The notes beneath the pieces are model-generated. The model was not told the DNA's origin and searched no databases. It saw only the letters and a list, made by a program, of their open reading frames with translations. A stretch of 64,000 nt of DNA from NCBI RefSeq assembly GCF_047663525.1, contig NC_092604.1, positions 10,589,501-10,653,500 of the forward strand. The letters are read 5' to 3'. The translations under genes and the position numbers were made by a program. Positions within the stretch are counted from its first letter, which is position 1, and each line of letters opens with the position of its first letter. The stretch is from Anas platyrhynchos. Taxonomy: Eukaryota; Chordata; Aves; Anseriformes; Anatidae. This document shows, piece by piece, positions 9,243 through 21,912 of the stretch.

Positions 9243-12200
9243 TCTGAGCAGGGCATCGCCCAGGAGCGGGCGGTACCGCGTGGGGAGAGTGAGAATTTGA
9301 TCAGAACAAGCCCAGCTCTGAGGGGAGCAGGACTGGAGCCTCACGGCATCTGAGGCGAGGTGCTAATTGAGCTGGTGATTACAGGAACATAGCGGCGCTT
9401 GTTCTGGGCTCAGCGCGGGGCTCTGCGCCCAGCCCAGAGGTTTCCTTCTGTGCAGCTCACAGGACTGAACACATCAGAAAGCTGCTTTTTGCAAGCAGGT
9501 TCTCAGAGCAGGTATTTCGTCCTGACAGCTTCGTGATCCCTGCCCTGCCAAAACAGCGTGCTTGCGCAGGGGAGGGACAGGCGGCGAAACATTTTTCATT
9601 TTCTCAGTAAACAGTTTTTAAAAGGATAAAACGTGAAAAGCAGCTGTAAATAATCCCCACTTTATTTTTAAAAGCCTTGCTGGAAAAACACCAAACAGCA
9701 TTATTTAGTAGCCAGCACACACATTCAAGATGTGATGTCTCTTGAAGCCAGGTTTGCCCTGTGCCGCTTATTGGGAAAGCGATGGTGTTGCCCATTTCGG
9801 GTGCTCGCTGTCAGCTGCCCTCGAGCTCCTGCTCTTGGCTCCTTATTCCAAAGCAGCTTGCCCAGGCGGCTCCCCCACGGGGGTGTCCCCAAAACCCCAA
9901 AACCTCAGCTTCTGGGCTGCCCAGGAGCTGAGGCACACGGAGCTGGGCTCGCTGGGCTGTCAGGCTGCCACCTCTCCATCAGCTCAGCCAGAGGCTGCCT
10001 GGAGGAAGGGATCAGCACTGGAGGCATCGTGCAGGTTTCCTCATTGCCTGGACTCTCCTGAGGTCAGTTCAAAGGATATTTTTACAGAAGTGGCTTGATA
10101 CGGCTGAAAAAATACTGGGAATTTGTTTCCTCGGCGCACCGCTCCTCTGCACTTGGCTGGGCTGAACGCTAGATGGGGTGTCAGACAAAGGGTTTGGGCC
10201 AGGATTTACGGGGGTAGGAGGACTGCAAGGACTGAACGTCATTCCTGAGCAAAACAGGAAAGGAGGTTTTTAAAAACATCGCCTTAAAAACAGAGGTTGG
10301 GTTGTGAAATGGGATTTCCTGGGACATCAGACAGGACAGTGCTCACGGCTGCTCGGGCTCCACCAGGCAACCTCAGAGGGGGCTGAGAGCAGCCCGAGTT
10401 ATCTCCCGAAGGAGGACGGAGAGTTTGAATAAAGAAACGAGGCGGCAGAGCTGCGATCGGGAGCTTCTTTCGGCTGCACATCCGAGGTAAAGGTGCAGGC
10501 AGGTTGCACCACTCACCCCACAGATGTTTTCCCCTTCCTCTGTAGGGATAGCGGGGTCCCGAGCACGGTGAGCTGGGCGCTCAGCCCTGAACCCCTCTGG
10601 GATAAAGCACAGCAGCAAGTTGTGTCTTAGGAAGGGTGTGTAGGCTTCACAGATGATAATCTATGTTTTCTCCTCAAATATATCTGGAAACGAGCCTCTT
10701 CTGACTGATTGTATGAGGGGGACAAATTCCTCACTTCGGTCTCGTGTCCTGCCACAAGCTTCCACCCTCCTGCAGGGGACCACATCTCCCAAACTGGGTT
10801 AAAAAATGTAAAGTGACACGCTAGAAACAACGCAGAGAAGGCGAATTATCTCATTCACGTACAAAGAAGGGGTAGCATGGGACACATCGATAGATCTTCT
10901 CCTTTCCATATGGGAGGGAGGTGGCATATATTTCCTATACAACAATAGGATGTATGCTGCCTAACAGGTACCAGATGGGTGTTTAAATAACCTTCAGCTG
11001 CAACATGTCATGCTGTTATCTCATTATCCCTTACAAGTTAAATGGGTTCAAGCTGGGCCCGGACATGGATGAGATGTCTAATAGCGGTGCTGAGGCTGAC
11101 ACTGATGGCAATTTCCTCAAACAGCTGTCTGGAAGCTCCAAGTGGAGCACAGACCCCGCACATGCAGCCTGCGCCGCGCCGTCTTGTTGCCAGTTGTGCT
11201 GTGCTGATGAGCACCTTGCTCAGCACCCTCCTGTGCCCCAAAAAATCCCCCAAACTGGCCTCCTGTCCTGTGCTGACACCGGCACCCCATGGGCGTAGGG
11301 CTGGGGGCGGTCAGCCAGCAGCCAGTCATGGTGAATCAGCCGCCCCAGGCTGAGGGAGCTGGAAATTTGTGGCTGGGAAGAATTTTCCGAAAGCGTTTGG
11401 GGTGTAAGGGGTGGTTTGGGGTGCCCGTGATCTGCGGCGTTGATGGGTGGTGGGAGTGGGAGGGGGGAAAGGCATGGAGGAATTACAAAATGGGGGAAAG
11501 GAGGGATTTGGGGAGCGGTGGGGTGGGCTGGAGGATGTGGGGTGTTGGCAGGGGTGGGATGGGGGAGGTGGTGGTGGGCAGGGTGTGTTGCACAGGGAGA
11601 GGCAGGGGATGCAGAGGTGGAGTGCTGAAGGCCAAGGGTGAGGAGAAGAAAGTCCCAGGAGAGAGCTTTGCCTGCCCTTTCTCTGCTTTCCCTATGTTGA
11701 AATTTGCCGTCACCCGCCCACGGTTTGATTTGTGCGTTGTTGGTTTCAAGGCAGCGCTCCCGGGGCTGACTGCGAGCTCGCAGCCCCGTGGCTGAACGTG
11801 GGGAGTTTGGGACAGGGCTGGTTAGCAGGGCTGGGTACCTGCAGAGCCAGGAAAAAACATCTTCAGTCTTGGGGCAGGGCGATAGGGATCGGGGTTTCAG
11901 CCCTGCCTGGTGTCCTTAGAGTGCAGGAGGTATCCAGGAAGAGTTGTAGGGTCAAGGAAGCGATGCTTTTTCCAAAAAAAGTCAGTGGTTTTGTTGCAAA
12001 ATGTGTATATTCTCTGTATTTCCAAGGTTCTCTGTATTTTCCTCCATGAAAGAGGTTTGGTTTCCCATCATTATTTTAATCTCTACCTAAGCACACCTCT
12101 TTCCACATGCTCCTCTCCCTGCTGTCTGACCCTAGCTAGACGCTCTCCGATGCTCAGAATTGTTCTGAGGAGACTTTATTTTTACTTTTTTTTTTTTCTC

Positions 12201-15200
12201 TTCTGTATGTGCGGTTTGGGTTTGTTTTCTTCCCCTTCTTCAATTTCAGCAGCATCTTTCCAAGCCCTGAGCACAGAGACGAGGCAGCGACAGGAAAAGG
12301 CTGTCACTCTGACGTACTTTGGGACCTCTGGAGGAGGGGGTTGCGGTGGGCTTTATCCAAATACCGAGCTCTGAGGACGGCACCGACGCTGCGGGAAGGC
12401 TCTGACTCACCGGAATGTGTTCGTTGGCCTTTCTGCAACGTGGTGCTTATAGAAATAACACCGGGCACCGTAAACCTACATTAACCATGAGCAAACATTG
12501 TCTAATCCTGGCAACACCCCGGGAGTCAAGAGACTGTCATCCTCCTCCCGTAGGTAGGGAAATTGAGGTTTGGAGGCAAGGGAAGTTTTTAATGTGGCCG
12601 TTCATACCTGGAAAGCTTCTAGCGAAGGGATTAGCAGCTCTGCTCTCTCTCTGATGTCTTTGCTCAAGAGCCTGAGCTGTGATTTGCCTTGAGCAGGTTT
12701 AAAAATCCTTATCTGGGACACAAAGTCAGAGTTCCTCATGTCAGCGTGTGCTGCTGGGGGCGGACAGGCCAACAAGGAATAGTACGGAGGTGTTTGGGGT
12801 GTGGGTGAAGGGGAAACCTCGTGCCCATGTCCAAAAACCTCTGCCCGTGTGAAATAATCCCTTTGTCTGAACCCCTGTGAAGTGCTGATGTACCTGTAGG
12901 GTTTTTTCCTCTGGATGCAGTCTCCAGAGAGCACAGCTGAGAGGTTCTTCCCTACAAGAGGAAAGGATTTCTCAGCTGGGTGCCCAACCCAAAATCTTTT
13001 ATCCAGAGCCTGTATTGTGGTCGGGGGGCAGCCTCAGCGCGCTGTAACGAGCAGCACCTACCCCGAGCGAGGTGCAGCAGCTGAGGGGGACGCGAGGTTC
13101 ATCAACGCTCCTGATGCTGCTGGGTGAATGCTGACGGTCTGCAGAGGGAGGAAAAAATAAAAAGGGATTTTTAATCTGATACCAGGTGGTTTTCAGCAGG
13201 TGGAGCTAGCCGGGTGGTGTGACCTGGTGGGGACAGGAGCGAGAGGAGGAGGAAAGGTGTTCACAGCCACGCTGGACCTACAGCACCGGCGTGGGTGAGC
13301 GAAGCTGCTGCCTTGCCTCCTGTGGGATCTCCACTGGAAGGTAATGTTTTAGGGGTAGGTGCAGGGTGGCAGGGTGCCCCTCTGCTCCTTAAAGGCTGGG
13401 AGCTGTTGCTGAGGTGTCTGTCTGTTGTATTCATCCCCTACAGCAATGAGGAAGGAGAGGGATGGAGAAGTGCTCTCAGGACAAGCACAGGGAGGTGTTT
13501 GCGTGCCCCAGCACCCAACCTGGCTCTGCTCCTCCTCACCCCACAGCGTGCCCATGGGGGAGAAGGGACGGTGGGGCAGCGCTTTGGCTTTGGGAGGACA
13601 GAACTTTCTGCACCAGGAGATGCCAGGACTGCTGGAGTGACAGGCTCTGAGAATGGGGTTTTCAAATCCATAGCTGTGCGATTTTATCAGGTGTTTGTTC
13701 CTCAAATGGATTTTGGTGGCATCAACACGCTCCAGGTTTTTCTACTTTTGGTGCCAGGAGCGAAGAGGTTAAGATACAATTTGGAGAAAACCTCTGTAAA
13801 GGATTTAAGTACCCGAGCTGCGAGGACAATGGGGCTCCAGGTGTTTTGTGTGCTGGCCCCGGTGTCTCTGGTTGCAGGGCAGAATAGTCCAGGTCTGACG
13901 GTGCCACCCAAAGCCAGGTGCACAGCACAGCAGCCACAGCAGGACCATGCAAATCCTCCTGGGCTGAGAGAGGCAAAGCAGGGGGGGGACAGTGTGCCAC
14001 CAGCATCACCTCCTCACCCCTCACTGCCCAGGGCTGGCTCCTCTCCTGCCTTGTTGCCTCTGGGTTTGGATTTCAGGGCCTGTGTTGTGCAAGATCGAGA
14101 GTGAATAATGGGCAAATTTGAGATGACAGCCAGCGGACGGGCTATCAGGTTGCGCTGCGTGCTGCTGGTTAGTCTCTGTTTTGACTCGTAAGCTCCTGGT
14201 GCAGACATCACATCATCTGTGGTTCAGTGACCGGGTCTGGGGACTGCGCTGCCACCCCAAGGGTCTGGCCACGGAGGTGTCACCCCGTGCAGAAGTCACC
14301 TTAGCTGCTCGGTGAGCTCCTCATCGGTGCGGTGGCGATGCTGTGAGGCTGGGTTTTGCCCGTCTCACTCCCATATTTATTTATTTTTTCAATTGAGATC
14401 AGAATCTGAAACTGGAGACTCTTGTGGGGTTCCAGTTTGGAGCTGGGACCTGCTTTCTGGTTTTGTTCTCCAGGCTGGCTCGGAAGCAGCTGGAGCGGAG
14501 TGGTTCTCGCCCGAGCCCGTTTGTGTAGCAATAGTTCTCACCAAGAGAGCAAGAAATTATAGGGAAACTCTACTCCGTGTTTCCTTCTCTCTGAAAACTT
14601 GATTTCTATTGCAAAAAATAAAAACCTGGGGATGAAAACTGTGTGAAAGGATGAAGCCTGAACCTGACTAAGTAAGAAAACACCGCACTCAACGTGGCGG
14701 GGGAGGATCGCTACGGGAAGAGGATTATAGGGCGTAAGTAACCAGTGCCCTCCGGTCATGGGCTCTCTGATGTGGCGAGTGGCTTGTATCTCATCCAACG
14801 TACATAAGGTGGTGGAGCTATTAACCAGGAATCATCGTCCAGCGCTCCGGGACCCTTAGGTGAAAGAGGGTTTGAAAGTGTTCAGGAGGCTTTGGGCTGG
14901 ACTCGAATCACAGGCTGTGTTTGCCTCAGGGTTTGCAAAGCTAAACACCCTGCTCCTTCGCCCGTCTCCTGTGGAAGAGCAGTAAATACAGGCCACCAAA
15001 TTTAGTCCTGCCAAGCAGCTATTCCGACTGGCGCCTCTCTTTTTCCTGCTCCTCTGGTTCATGCTTGGGTAAAGACCTCAGCCTCGTTTTAACCTGGCTT
15101 TGAGGGACACGTAGATCCAGCAGGAGGTAGCCATGTGCTGCTGTAATTGTTCCCCAATTTGTTCCGACAGGCAGAGCCTGGCTGCCCTTGGAGGTTTCCG

Positions 15201-18200
15201 AGCTGGGCTGGTGCTTGCTGGCTGCTCATGAGGCACGAGGAGGCTGTTTGCCAGCATCAGGGAGGGATCTGAAAAGGTTCGGTTCTCTTTCCAGGAGAAA
15301 CGTGGTCTAACAGGGAGGAGAACGGACTCTGCTATGAATAGCCGATGGCACGCAGGGCTTCGGTTTCCAGCTATTGTTAAAATGCGTGTGAGAGCTGGGA
15401 ACCCTGTGGCTGGCAGTGAGCTGGAGCGAGATGAAAACAGCACGGACGCGCTCGACAAAGAACAGTGTTTGGGCTATGCTAGCAGCAGAGGAGATTGTGC
15501 TGGGGGATACAGAAACACCCTGGAGAAACAGAGAGGAGAAGGCAGATCTGCTGCCGGATGGCTGCGGGGTGAGTGTCCCGGGCTTGTCTCCTGCCAGAAC
15601 ATAGCTGGAATTCCTACAGTTTGGAAGTAGCCCCTCCAGAGTCCTAAATAACTTGGTGCGGAGTCATCCTAGCCCCCCTCAGTGAGGACTGGTGGCATTT
15701 AAGAGACAAACGAGCTCTTAGGAGGCCGGAGGCCGGTTGAAGCGTAGTGAGCTGGGAGTCATGTGCTGGTCATCTGCTTGCTTCAGCGTTGGAGGGAAAT
15801 AAGAAAGTATGAGTGGGATAATCAAAAGCACGGAGGAATCTCCTTTGAAGAGAGATGAAAGTGAACGGGACTGTGATAAAGCTGAGTAAGAGGTGGTTTC
15901 ACAGATATGTATCAAAGGAGGAGTACGCTAGACAAAGCTGAGCAAGAACTGCCGTTCTTCCTCACCCCCAGCGTGCCTCTGTGACAGGAACAAGAGGGGA
16001 GGCAGATCCTATAAAAAGATTATTATCATCAGCTTAACTTAAACTATGTTTTATTACGGAACTCATTGTCTGTAGCGAGTTCGCTGTCCATTGTCAGCCG
16101 GGCAATTTAATTTTAGCAGTTTGGGAAAGTGACTCGAGACGTGTAATTATCAAGCATTACCGTCAGCTATGACAACAACAACTTGGGAAAGAGAATTAAA
16201 CCTCGTGATTCAGAGCTTAAATTAATCCCCAACCTTTGAAGGGCAGCAGGGTGTGTACGGGGCCAGCGAGCCCCAGTCCATTGCTTTTTTACCCCCGGTA
16301 GGTGATGGAAATGGTGGTGGACCTGAGGCATGGCTGGGCAGCTCCCTGCTCCCTTCCACCAGCAAGCATCCCACAAAACCCTTTTAATCACCCAAGTCCC
16401 TTTTTGGGGCAGCTCCAGCCCTGATAACGTGGCCTCAGCATCCTGCAGCCCCCATCCCTTCCCCCCAATCCAGCTTCTCCCTTGTTAATGGGTGAGCTTG
16501 TTCGGTTTTGGCCAAGCCGGTGGCACTGTCCACAGAAACGTGCCGTGCTAGGCAGATGCCTTCTGCTGCACTGTAAATATTTGTACATGAGAAGCTCTCT
16601 CCTCGTGGAGGGCTGTGTAAAGCAGTCGTGGTTGCATAAACACAGCGTGGAGCAGATTGCTGGAGCGCACGTCATGGACACGGGAATAGGGCCGGTGAGT
16701 CAGGAGAGCCATTGAGGCACCGGGCCCGTCAGGTTGCTGGAGGCCTGCTGGTGGGCCGCTCATTGTAGCTGTAGGACCGTTTATCTCCGTTTATGATGCG
16801 GCCCATGATGTCACTTGGACATTCCCTCTGGGAGGTTAGCTGGTCCTACAACCCCTTCTTCCTTGAGGGTTTAGAAAACCCGCTAAGGAGCTACCAAAGC
16901 AGCCGGATTTCACCTCAGGCGAGGTAACCGAGCTCCTGGGTGGGGGGGGGGGGGGGAGGAGAGGAGGGCAGGGAGAGGAAGTGCAGTTTTTTGGTTGATT
17001 TAAGCTCTTCACGGTGGCTGCCACATCATTCTCGGTGACTAAGCTCGGAAAGCATGGCTGAGGTGAGGTGAGGAGCTCGGGGCGGTTCGCGGCGGCCTAC
17101 TGGGGAAGGAGGACAAGTGCGAGCCTCCAGGAGATCGGCGTGTGTGATAAAGGGGTTTAGAAAACATGACCTATGAGGAGGGGAGGGAGGAATTAGCCCT
17201 GTTTAGTCTAGGGGCGACGGAGGGGATGGAGAGGACTTGGGGTTTTGAAAAGAAGCGCCATGTTGTGGAAAGGTTTGCGGTGGGTGAAGCTCTGTGGCAG
17301 GCTGTGAAGGGAGGCTCTCCGTGGAGCTGCTGGTTTTGGGAGAAGTGAGGACATGTTGCCCCTTCCCTTCCCCTTGTGCTACCTTTGTGTTGCCTGAAAA
17401 CGCCTTTTTAAGACCCGTTTTCAACAGAAAGCTTCAAAATGGGTGAGTTCTGCCCTTCATCCCAGGTTTCAAGGCAGGGGCAGTGAGGAGCTGAGAGGTT
17501 CCCACCTGCCCCAAATAGGTCCCTGCCATTGAGGTGGGCACCCCACTGTGTTCCTGAGGGCGATCAGAGCCCTGTGGGGCAGCCCAGCAGGTCACAGCGT
17601 GCTCAGCCCCTGGAGAAAAGCCTCCTTGGGTTGTTTTCTCCTTCAAGCTCCTCTGCAAGGCTGAAACGTGGCCCCACATCTGTGCTCTGTCCCGGCCGTG
17701 TTAGGCAGAGCTCTCACAGCTGTAAAACGTGCCCCGAAACACGGCATGTGGGGGCAGGACCGTGCAGCATCACCTACCTTCGCTCTTGCTCAAGAGCATC
17801 CCAGCAGGGCATCTGTAATTGTTTTGGATGTTTGCAAATGCTTGCTTCAAGTCTCGGAAACGCTTCCTGATTTTGGAATTTTTGGCAGCGGGATTTATTT
17901 CTCTTCTCTCCCCAGCCTGGCTGGGAAACCCCCTCTTTTTGGCCAATAACTTAAGCGTGTTTTTTTTTTGTTTTTTTTTTGCATGCTGTTTACAGCTGGT
18001 AGGATCTGGTTCTGGGGAAAAAAAACACATCGTGAGTTGCTGCAGCGTGAAGCAAGAGAGAAGCTGGCTTCATGTGCACCGTCCCCCATCGCCCACCCTC
18101 ACCCCATGGCAGCAGTGGCAGGTGCAGCTCTGCAAGGAGCCAGCCTTTGGGCCAGCTGGGTAAAAGGGAGAAAAAAAAAAAAAAAAGCAGGGGAGAGGAG

Positions 18201-21200
18201 AGGAGCTTCCCTCCCAGCTGGGCCGCATCCTTGTGTGTGCTGCAGCCCAGCCAAGGAATTCTTTCCTCTAAGAGAAAGCTCAGGCGTGAATCCATGGGAA
18301 GCTCAGACCAAGAAAAAATAATCTGCCTCCCACATGCTCGCAGCCTGATGGCCTCACCTCCTTGGGGCTGCAGCGGGGCTGGGAGCAGGGCGGCAGCCCC
18401 GTGGGGTTTGGGAGCAGATGGAGCCCGAGGGAGAAGCGGGGAGGACGTGCCACTGCCTCGTGCACTTGGCCTTGGTGAGGAGGAGCAGCAGCTGCCTCCG
18501 CTCCTCTGCCGTGCCGGGGACCCCGAGCCACTGCACCCCTTCCCCAGGCCCCTCTGCTGCTGCCAGCATCTGGTCTTCCCCAGCACGAAGCACAGTTTGG
18601 GAGAGTCCCATCGCACATTCCTTGTGCCTGAGGCCTCCGAGGCAGCTCCTGCCAGTACAGCTGCGGGGAAGAAAGCTTTACAAAGCAACAGACAAAATCT
18701 CCGAGAGTCTGCAGGAAGGCTGAAGCAGCTTCGGGAGATGCTCACGCTGCTGCTTTCGCTGCTGAGTTACTTTGTGGTGTCTCCTCCTGCCCCACACACC
18801 CCAAAGAGCAGCACAGACCCCAGGGGACAGGGAGCTGTGCGTGGGGCAAGGGCATTTCCCTGCCAGCTGGGGCAGGGCCCAACCGCGTCACCCTGGCTTC
18901 ATGCAGGCTGAGCAGGGAGCGCAGGTGGAGCGCCTTTCTGGTTGATAAATAGCCGAAACGACTCATGCCTTTACTTGAAAACGTGGCTGTGTCTGAGCTG
19001 GAGCAGCGCTGCCTGCCGTGGGTCGCTGGGTTCCCCAGGGCTGGCACCCCTCTGCCTGCTCCTGGGCTCGGTGCTGGGAGAAGTGGAGCAGGAGGCACCT
19101 GAGCTGGCAGCAGCCTCGGATCAAGTTGGGAATGTGGCTGAAAATCCCAGCGGTGCTCGGGGAAGGGCTCTGCACCATGTCCAGCAGCAGGCAGGAACAC
19201 CCTGGAGCCATGCAGCAAACCCCTCTTCCTTTCCCCGCAGCTCCTGGGGTCACTCTCACCCAGCGACTAAGCCTTCAACCCTTTCAAAGCCTGGCCCTGA
19301 TTCTTATTAATTGTTTATCCAAAGAACGCTGTGGTTTTTGCTAGCAGGATTGTTTTGGGGTGTTTTTTTCCTGAGCTGAGACCTTGTGCCCTAAAGGCTT
19401 TAGGGCAGGGCTTGTGTTGTGAAGCCATACTGCCCTTAGGACATGGTTTATGTTCAAGCAGTGGCTCTGTCCTAGCAGGATGCGATCCGTGTAGGAGGAT
19501 CAGCACGCTGACAATAACAGCCTGCTTCCTTCTGACTCCGTGGGGGGGCTGAACTCGTTCCTGGCAGCCGGCTTTGCCCCGTGCCAGGAAGGTGCCGCCC
19601 TGCAGAGGCCGTGTCCTGCAGTGTGAGGACCCCAAAAGGTGAGGCTGGGATCCCAGGGGCATCCCCTCTGCCTTCAAAGGTGGCTTCTGCCCCTTGTCCC
19701 CATCCAAGCACCGGGCTTCAGCCCCATGGGAAGGGAGCTGAAATGCAGAACCCCACAGCAGAAGGCCCTTTTCTTTGCCTGCTGCAGGTTTAAACACCCT
19801 GGATCCCACCCCACACATCCAGCGTGTGTGTCTGGGTCTGCTCCAGGGGCTTGCACCTAAAACTGCGTTTCCTGATCACTTCATGTAATTGATATCGATG
19901 TAATTGGCCAGGACATCCTGCCAGTGCTTGAATAACACCGCAGAGAAAGTCTGTCCATCCGTCCGTCCGTCTCCAGCTGCCAGGAGAAGTCCTGGCTTGC
20001 CTGCAGGTGGTACCAGGCTCGTGCCATCCTGCTGCTCAGCGGGGCGTGCTGCTGCCTCGGGAGGGGAAGGCACAAAACGAAGGCACTGCGGGATGCCTGT
20101 GGGCTCGGCCAGCAAACCCAGAGCAGGGTGTGAGGGGTCGGAGAGGGGCCCAGCTGCCTGCCCTGGCTCCAGGCTCCCAGAGGGAACCCTTGCTCCTGTG
20201 GCAGGGCTGGTGTGTGCCTCGCATCACCCAGCCCTTGGGCACCGAGGTCCTTCTTGCCAAGAGCATCCCTCGCCCATCAAAGCACTCATTTTCCTGCTCA
20301 CAGCATCGTGGGGCTGAGCACAGCACCTTGGGGTCCATGGCATCACCGCAGAGCAGCCACGGCGAGGGAGATCCAGAGGTGGATGCAAAGAGGTGGCAGA
20401 GCTCTGCGCCAGGAGAGGGGGGCTCCTGCTGTCCGTCCTGCCCCAAACCCCCCCAGAGAGGGGGCTGCGAGCTGCTGGGGTTAAATCCGTCCTCGTGGAG
20501 CAGGGAGGGGCTGTGGCTGGCACCTGAGCTTGGTCCTGGCTCCTCTTGGAGCAAAGCTTGCTCAGTGGGTAGTTAAAAGGTTAAAAAGCACGAAGGAGCA
20601 GGAGCAGACCCAGAAGCAGCAGTGCTTTGGGAGATCCTTTCGGCAGATACCGCCCATCCGACCCTGCTCATTGGTTTTCTGGGCTTTTTTTTTTTCTGTG
20701 GCTGGAAACAACTTTTTCTAGTCTAAAACAACAGTTAATGAAAAAACCGCTGACATCCTCAAGGCGCTCATTTTCCGCTCCATCTCTGGAAATTTCCATG
20801 TGCCCGACACACGTCTTGGTGTGCGTTTAAAGGAACCCAGCCCCAAATCCAGCCCTCCCACCCCCCCCCAGGCTGGGGGAACCCCTCTGTGCCCCTCGCT
20901 GCGGGCTGGGGAAGGAGGAGTTAAAGGCTCACAGCGGAGCTGCAACCCCTCCGTGCAGGCTTAAATCCTGCTTTTTTTTTATTATTTTTTTATTATTTTT
21001 TTAGCTGGCTGAGGAAAGGCAGCTCCAAATTTAGGTGCCGCTTTCCAGACCCAGAATCACGTCGTACCTGGCTCCCCTGCTTCACCTTGCTGGAGAAATC
21101 CCAAACCTCGCTGTCCCCGGGACGGGAGACTCGGTGAGTTTTCCTTCTGCTGCTTGGGGCTTTGGGGTTTTGTTGGTGCTTGGGGGCTTCGGGAGCACCC

Positions 21201-21912
21201 CAGTGCCCTTTTGGGACAAGGGAAGGGCTCTGCTGTCCCCTGTCCCTTGGCAGGTGGCAGCGGAGGGGAGGGCTGCCTGCCTCTGCCAGGGGAGCGCTCA
21301 GCCCATGCTGGGCGGGACTGGGAGCACTGGGAGCACTGCCACGGGGAGGAGGGGTGGCTGTGGGATCGGAGGGGTGGCTGCGGGATCCAGGACAGAGGGA
21401 CCACGGCAGCACGGGCTGGGTGCAGCCGAGGTAGGTGCCTTCCTTCTCCCCACCTCCTCCTCCCTCCCAGGGCTGCTGATGGGTGAGGGATGCTCTTGGC
21501 AGCTCCAGGCACAACGGGAGCAGAGCTGGGTCTTGGGGGGCCGTGGTGGGGGGTTTTAGGGCTGGGTGGTACTTGCTGCACCCCCCAAGCAGCCGAGGGA
21601 GCCGTGTCCCAGCTTGGGACATCCCGGGGGGCTTGGGACATCCCGGGGGGGTGGCACGAGAAGCACGGAGCAGGGCGAGTGGCTCGCTCTCCTGCCCACC
21701 CTTGGTTTTCACTCGTTGTTTGCTTCTTCCCAGCTCCGAGGGGCTGTGGGATTGCACCGAGAGAACAACAGTGCTGAAACACCCCTGCTCCTGCCTGCAG
21801 CCCCGCTGACACGCCGCTGTCCCTGCCCCTGCAGAGCCCTCGCAGCCCAGGCAGGAGCTCCGGGGGGCTGGAAGCGCTGCAGACGGCCCGGGTGGCTCTG
21901 AGCCTGCCCCCA
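9243..21912. other. Gene-poor interval between the torsins and PTGES
   Basis: No exon with recognisable homology was found on either strand; the open frames present are short or have low-complexity, frame-shadow composition. The DNA is mixed-GC unique sequence with short homopolymers, including a G run near 16941-16956 and T runs near 17961 and 20971-21001. The AT-rich patch 15990-16215 and an AP-1 match (TGAGTCA, 16696-16702) may be regulatory. The last kilobase before PTGES is GC-rich and may hold a non-coding first exon: a polypyrimidine tract and AG precede about 21835. Confidence 0.45.
15990..16215. promoter_or_regulatory. AT-rich unique island, possible conserved non-coding element
   Basis: A compositionally distinct, non-repetitive stretch stands out from GC-rich surroundings. 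It contains TTTAATTTTA and GTAATTAT cores and balanced sequence without coding frames. This resembles deeply conserved non-coding DNA, but conservation cannot be measured here. Confidence 0.25.

Noticed and set aside
8784-9344. In-frame upstream ATG extending the divergent torsin by about 97 residues
   Set aside because: The extension would bury the signal peptide and covers the interferon-type promoter elements; ATG at 9053 has the better Kozak context.
13295-14104. 269-codon plus-strand open frame between the torsins and PTGES
   Set aside because: Pro/Ala/Leu-rich composition, competing frames on both strands, no family recognised.
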